Assembly: GCF_021347895.1 (NCBI RefSeq)
Contig: NC_067125.1
Coordinates: 6,156,268 to 6,220,267, forward strand
Source: Acanthochromis polyacanthus
Taxonomy: Eukaryota; Chordata; Actinopteri; Pomacentridae
Length of the DNA: 64,000 nucleotides
Direction: 5' to 3'
The notes below the pieces were generated by a model that saw only the letters and a list, made by a program, of their open reading frames with translations, made no database searches and was not told the DNA's origin. Below are positions 60,134-64,000 of the stretch, one piece after another; position 1 is the stretch's first letter, and the number at the start of each line of letters is the position of its first letter. The position numbers were made by a program, and so were the translations under genes.

Positions 60134-62984
60134 CATCAGTATCAGTCTGCTACATAGAAAAAAATGGATGTTTCTCATACTGAACTGAAGATAATGCAAC
60201 ATTTAAAAGGTGCATAATGAGCAGCCTAACTGTAAAATTAAGACACCACTAAATGCTTTGTATGGCAATTTGAAAATCTCAGAAATATTATACCTGAAAT
60301 ATTAAACTTTGGAAAGAACCTGGATTCACTGGGTTCCACAAGTTTCTTTACAAAAAAATAATTTTTGACTGACTAATTCAATCAGTAATTTCCAGGGGTT
60401 TCCAGTTACTCATCTGCACTTCTGTTTTTGGATCATGTGACTGACCGAACTTGAGCGGACGTCACAGCTTTACTGTTAATGTTTCATAATACCACATTCA
60501 AGGTTCAATGTTTTATCTTGAAGCCAAAATTTATGAGCTTACCTTCTTTTGTATATTTCCCAACTGAATTAGATTTTCAAGAAAAAAACACTTAACTGCT
60601 ACATTCAGCAGGGACTGACTCTCACCACGAAGTGCTCGAGTTAAACTATTTGTTAAAAAAGATTCTTTGAACTCTTAGTCCTCCACAGAATGTGAGTTTG
60701 GGAACAAGAACTCATTCACCCTTTGTTCACCCTGACTGTCTGGAAAAAAAAAGGTCTAATCCTTCAAAAAGACAGTGACCAGATGCCTACACAGTGAAAG
60801 ATGCAATTTGGATTCAATTAGACAGGGAATGTCTTATTCCAGTGTCAAGCATGCAGTACGCAGAGATAGTTTCCATATGATGTTAATGAGATCACCCAGT
60901 TTTTGCTGTAGTGGTTCCCTGTGATGGAGCAAGATGGAGCAGAGATGAAGCAACAAGTGGGATGGTTAGACAAAGAAATGAATACGACTAGGTAGCATGC
61001 AATGAAAAGAAAAAAACAAGTCAAAGAAACCTGACATTTGAAATCAAGCTCTGGGAACTAAAAAAAAAAAAAACATGCTTTCAACAGTTTACCTCAGAGT
61101 GGTGATTGTTCCACTGCACACTGAGGCCCTAACAGGTGCACGGAGCAGCAGCCTCATTTACCGGCTCTGCTACATTACTCACTTAATACGCTTTTAGACC
61201 GAGAGAGACTGAAAGGCATCTCAGAAATGAACAATAGCGGCATGACACCTAATCAAAGCTGGCTTTATGGAGTCAGTGCCAGTCCTCATTACAGGTATGG
61301 GGCATAGACAACATGCCTTAAGCATGAACACTTTCTTCCTCAAGGTGTGCAAGCGATATCTTGTTCATGTGACTGGCTCAGACAGACAAGCTCAAAACAT
61401 AATGTAACCACAGCTGTCATCAGCATGGAGGCAGAACAAATCAATCCCTGTGTGGGAAGAGTTGAAAGATTTTGGGGAAGCAAGATACAATGAAGATCAA
61501 AGGAAAGTGTTAAAAACAGGACAAATAGGCGAGACAGTGAGATGCAGCCAAAAGTTGTGTTTTTTGCCTCGCATTCAAGTGTGAGTGTTTGAAAAAGGTG
61601 CTCATAGACTTAGAAGAAGAGATTTGGAAAACGCATTATAGGACTTGATTCATTTCAATCATATCATTCTGTAGGTCTCAGGGGGTACTACTGTATTTGT
61701 GAAATGAACGTACCAAGCCTTCAGAGCTCCAGAGGGAGCTGTGTCAACATGGGGGTAAAGGCATGACACTACGATAGTCACAACTAATTTAACACGCCTG
61801 AATCTGACAGCACTGTCAGCAGCCAAGTTGCATTATGGGTAAGGAAGAAGTTTGGGGGAAAAAAAGGACAATATCTCTGGTTTGTTGCATCAAACTCCAA
61901 AACTGAACTCCAGAACTCTAAGGCGGGTTTAAAAGAAATAAACAAAAGAAACAGCAGATTTTTAATTTTCTTACAGTCCTTGAACTAATCATGTGGGACT
62001 TACCATCAGGGCAATAAACAGAATCAAAATCACTTTTTGTTTTTATCAGTACATCACATTTAATTATACTAGCTAATGAGTGTACCAAAAATAAACCCTT
62101 TCCATCAGATGTTGTGAAAAATAAAAGATTATGTGGTCTTCGGTGCAGACAGACTTTTCAGCTGACCTGCAGGCTGTTAGACAGAGCAGATAGAAGTACA
62201 GCAACAAATGAAAACATGCAAATAGTAAAATATCTGTTGTATTTACAGCTACTACTATTTGCCATTTTTCATGATCAGTAACTCCTGTGAGTACTTAGAA
62301 AGTGTTGCATATTTTTGGTGTTTTTTTTTTTTTTGTAAAATAATCAAGACATTCAACTTTTGCTTTTCTTTTTTTATGATTTAAGGAATTATTACTGTAA
62401 TACTGCACAGAAGACATCATTGTGCTCTCTTCATTTCTAGCCATGGCTGTGCTGCTTTCTTAGAGGTGAAGTGACAGATAAGCCCACAGTGAGTAAAACT
62501 GTGATGGGAGCAGTAAACAACCTGAAAAGCTTGGGCTTCAGAGGACTCAACTGACAAAAACTGACAACAATATTATAGGAGAACAATGCCAAAGTGGCAG
62601 AGCAACAATAAAACAGGAAATGTCTAAGAAACATTCCTGTAATGTGATATCAGTGTCCTGGAAATCCCCTGCTGTAATTCAGCGGCAGGCCTTTAGGATG
62701 CGCTGGAATGGTGAATGAGAACTATCACCCACCTGGAGAGACCAAAGGCAGTGCTGGAAGAGGGTTTCTGTTTCTCTAGTCAGTCAGGATGAGTGCATTT
62801 AGGGCACATTTTACCTACACTCAACCCTGGATGAATGTCTTTTTACATGCTTGTTACAGGCCGTAGTCTACAGCTGAAACAGTGAACTGTAACTCAGTAA
62901 CAAAGAATTCACTTAAATAAGTTTCATGTACAATTCATGCGTGGCTCTCTCACTCTCTTCATTAGTGTTTACCGCCTGGCAAAA
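60134..62984. other. Unassigned, presumed intronic DNA
   Basis: Only homopolymer A or T runs (61060, 62320) and short random frames. Nothing supported. Confidence 0.35.
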
Positions 62985-63225
62985 CTGCGTTTTCCGGAAG
63001 GTATTGTTTTGAGCTGCATGGTCTTGGTTGGTTGCTTGCTTGTTTGTCCGTAACAATTTGGTTTCCGCGCGATAACTCGATAAAACATTGATGTAGCCTC
63101 ACCATATTTGGTACACAGGTGTGCCATAATAAGACACAGGTCAAGTTCGAATTTGGTGACCGTGACCTCATTTTCAAGGTCACAGGGGTCATCTTTGTCG
63201 CCGGGCGGTCCAAGTTTGGTAAAAC
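62985..63225. repeat. Dispersed repeat (atatttggtacacaggtgt)
   Basis: ttccggaaggtattgttttg, gcgcgataactcgataaaa and accatatttggtacacagg are typical of a fish repeat. The phrase ttggtacaca is shared with 55964-56340. No frame is credible. Confidence 0.45.
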
Positions 63226-63883
63226 TTCTTGTTAGTTTTCTTTTCAGTTACAGCAATACACCAATGCTTGCCAACATAATATAGAATATAGAATCTGACG
63301 AATGTGACGAGGGAATGTAAGATAGCACGAACAGGTTTCGGTCAGATGGCAACAATGTAATCATGGTGAGATACTGAATGGAAAGCGGTAATGAGTTAGT
63401 GAGTCACTCAGTGAGCTTGACAAACATAAACAAAAACGAAAGCAGACAAGCCAAGGTGAGTCAGACAAACAGACCGCAGAGATAATGATGAAAGGCTGGG
63501 AGAGCAACGCTCAGCACTGGATTTTATCTTTCGTTTGTAAGATTCTTTCATCTAGTTGTAGAACCAGTTCTCTTTTGGAATATAACACTAGTATGACAAT
63601 TCTAGTAGACTAGGCAAAAACTATTACACAAAACTGTTTAAAGGCCACAGAGAGAAGTGATATATGTTAGAATCGGTTGTTTGTTTATGAGCAACTCTCC
63701 TGCATGTGGTTCTGTGTTAGCACTTGGATGTAATGGCAGTTTTATTTCATTTCACATTATCTGAAGTTGTTCCTTGATCTTTTTAAACTTACATGCAGCT
63801 TACATGCAGAAAAGAGTCAAGCAAGCAGCCTTACTGAACGTGCCATCGATCAAACTGAATATTGTAGCAGAACGTCTCCTTAC

Positions 63884-64000
63884 CCTGTTCCTGACTCTGC
63901 TTTCCTCTCATGCCGTCATCCAGACAGCCTAGGGTGAGGCTGGGTGATCCTCCTAATGCTGGACTGCCCTCTTTCTCCACCTCGGCTCTGATGGACACTA
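63884..64000 (-). CDS. Partial exon-like block at the window end
   Basis: Reading the minus strand from the window edge, one frame is open for 38 codons (VSIRAEVEKEGSPALGG through RGKQSQEQ) and ends at CAGG/GTAAGG, a good donor. The block is acidic, Gly and Ser rich, as expected of the linkers in a PXA-PX-Nexin_C protein. It lies on the same strand as the sorting nexin exons. It exits in phase 1, so the next exon must start with two bases, and none of the candidates listed here does. It may be another snx19 exon with undetected exons following, or part of a different gene. The 5' edge is outside the window. Confidence 0.4.

Overview
The window looks like nuclear DNA of a ray-finned fish, probably a percomorph. 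The base composition is AT-rich, no bacterial-style gene lies anywhere, and long (TG)n microsatellites are present. Non-coding DNA dominates and carries many repeats I recognise as widespread in fish: Tc1/mariner remnants, hAT and piggyBac-like MITEs, and tRNA-headed SINE-like repeats with TCCA tails. Nearly all open frames are short and random or come from repeats.

The only host gene I can defend is on the minus strand. Three consecutive exons (23691-23875, 23422-23509, 19597-19720) join in phase into a 131-residue C-terminus ending in a stop codon. It reads as the Nexin_C domain of a sorting nexin, best matched from memory to SNX19. A fourth exon-like block (26716-26848) is fully open and flanked by splice signals, but its phase does not fit the next exon, so a short exon is probably missing between them. 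Weaker upstream candidates sit at 31492-31517 and 35277-35331. A block cut by the window end (63884-64000) may be another exon. The PX and PXA domains were not found and should lie beyond position 64000. The 3'UTR probably runs from 19596 down to about 15555. On this reading about 15.5-64 kb is one long gene, mostly intron.

Positions 1-15 kb hold no convincing gene. They contain a hAT-like MITE (1092-1577), a palindromic MITE (3026-3733), (TG)n arrays, three SINE-like copies (5485, 8051, 9572), a GTGTCAAAC-type repeat carrying a TTTTGTC-rich array (9960-10925), a TGCAACTAAC repeat (13023-13359) and a hAT fragment with half a BED zinc finger (13587-14085).

The introns (20-64 kb) are built largely from transposons. 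Clear cases with matching target duplications are the hAT MITEs at 35982-36122 and 57852-58376, a hAT-like element with a broken BED finger at 33498-34038 (7 of 8 bases match), and a TTAA-flanked element at 27154-28067. A 571-bp element with 104-bp perfect inverted repeats (54990-55560) lies beside a pair of inverted 78-bp palindromes (55884-56420). Several copies of one Tc1-like family occur (28883, 42246, 50092 and possibly 58909), one of them split by a 215-bp insertion with an 8-bp duplication.

I saw no new enzymatic or defence system. The structures most worth checking are the two hairpin elements at 55-56.4 kb, the mobile elements with exact duplications, and the unresolved splice phase in the sorting nexin gene. 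Repeat family names come from memory and were not tested by a search.
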